Part shown: piece by piece, positions 5,275 to 5,598 of the stretch
How positions within the stretch are numbered: position 1 is the first letter of the stretch
Layout of the letters: every line of letters begins with the position of its first letter
Origin: Nanobdellota archaeon
GTDB taxonomy: Archaea; Nanobdellota; Nanobdellia; Parvarchaeales; Parvarchaeaceae
Assembly: GCA_021818665.1 (NCBI GenBank)
Contig: JAKATQ010000045.1
Coordinates: 1 to 5,598 of the forward strand
Reading direction: 5' to 3'
Length of the DNA: 5,598 nucleotides
Program-made: the position numbers and the translations under genes
Notes under the pieces: model-generated
What the model saw: only the letters and a program-made list of their open reading frames with translations
Database searches by the model: none
Told to the model about the DNA's origin: nothing

Positions 5275-5598
5275 TTATTTTATGGCTTTAACCAGCTTAA
5301 ATCTATTTAATAATAAAGAATTCGAAATCACAGTGACTGAGCTAAACGCCATCGCCAACGCCGCTAGCATGGGTAAAAAATTGTAAACTGAGGCGGTGAA
5401 AATGGGGATTAGAGCGCCGGCGGCTACTGGTATCAAAACTGTATTATATCCGAAAGCCCAGAAGAGATTCTGTCTTATTTTTTGCATTGTCTTTTTGCCC
5501 AACTCCAAGGTCAAAAAAACATCGTAAGGGCTGTTTTTCATCAAGATTATACCGCCGGCCTGCCTTGCTACGTCAGTTCCAGCGCCTATAGCTAATCC
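5275..5598 (-). CDS. copA: P1B-1 Cu(+)/Ag(+)-exporting ATPase, C-terminal part (right edge)
   Basis: C-terminal 107 residues of a heavy-metal P-type ATPase; the rest, including the phosphorylation site and the C-P-C metal motif, lies beyond base 5598. The frame opens at the edge with G-L-A-I-G-A-G-T-D-V-A-R-Q-A-G-G, the conserved hinge stretch after the GDGxNDxPAL region. It continues with K-T-M-Q-K-I-R-Q-N-L-F-W-A-F-G-Y-N in TM7 and A-M-A-F-S-S-V in TM8. The Tyr-Asn of TM7 and the Met-x3-Ser of TM8 are the metal-site residues of the Cu(+) subgroup, so copper or silver export from the cytoplasm is well supported. It ends L-N-R-F-K-L-V-K-A-I-K, about where family members normally stop. TTG at 5544 and ATG at 5541 lie inside the gene and are not starts. 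It converges on the CDGSH gene. Confidence 0.93.
   Translation of the reverse strand, partial: GLAIGAGTDVARQAGGIILMKNSPYDVFLTLELGKKTMQKIRQNLFWAFGYNTVLIPVAAGALIPIFTASVYNFLPMLAALAMAFSSVTVISNSLLLNRFKLVKAIK

Noticed and set aside
1..5598. CRISPR array, tRNA, rRNA, insertion sequence or attachment site
   Set aside because: I saw no regularly spaced direct repeats, tRNA-like cloverleaf, transposase motif or terminal inverted repeats in the window.

Overview
The window looks like a piece of a compact archaeal chromosome, probably from a DPANN-type lineage with Micrarchaeota as my best guess. Three things point to Archaea. Several genes have a TATA-like box centred 24-26 nt before the start codon, with no usable Shine-Dalgarno, as expected for leaderless transcripts. 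One product starts with a class III (archaellin/pilin-type) signal peptide, S-Q-S-A-L-E-Y followed by a hydrophobic stretch, a style I associate with Micrarchaeota surface proteins. Gene spacing is very tight, with an ATGA start/stop overlap, a shared CTAG tail-to-tail overlap and gaps of 32-38 bp. The lineage is inferred from style, not from a marker gene.

Layout, left to right. Positions 1-489 (+) hold the 3' part of an unrecognised gene that runs off the left edge. It overlaps by 4 nt an ITPase/HAM1-family nucleotide-pool cleaning enzyme (486-1031, +). After 38 bp containing a TATA box comes a secreted or pseudopilin-anchored seven-bladed YVTN beta-propeller protein (1070-2476, +). It meets tail to tail a minus-strand MscS-type mechanosensitive channel (2473-3408), and the two stop codons share a CTAG. 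Behind the channel on the same strand lies a GT4-type GT-B glycosyltransferase (3441-4652 or 4637, -), likely acting on lipid or surface glycans. A divergent 186-bp intergenic region with several TATA-like boxes and two overlapping inverted repeats separates it from a small CDGSH iron-sulfur protein (4839-5042, +). The right edge holds the C-terminal 107 residues of a P1B-1 Cu(+)/Ag(+) exporting ATPase (5275-5598, -).

Most of the window is envelope and homeostasis: a surface propeller, an osmotic safety valve, a surface or lipid glycosyltransferase, a copper pump and a redox/Fe-S protein. Nothing ties them into one system, and I see no transposase, CRISPR array, tRNA, rRNA or phage gene.

The least explained sequence is the copper-ATPase/CDGSH gap. 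Directly after the ATPase stop codon, in the same frame, lies a protein-like open stretch of 67 codons (5071-5274, -) with three cysteines and a C-S-D-C-A end but no standard start codon near its beginning. It may be a gene remnant, a gene with an unusual start, or the result of an assembly error. The partial left-edge gene and an insertion in the MscS beta domain also deserve a second look.
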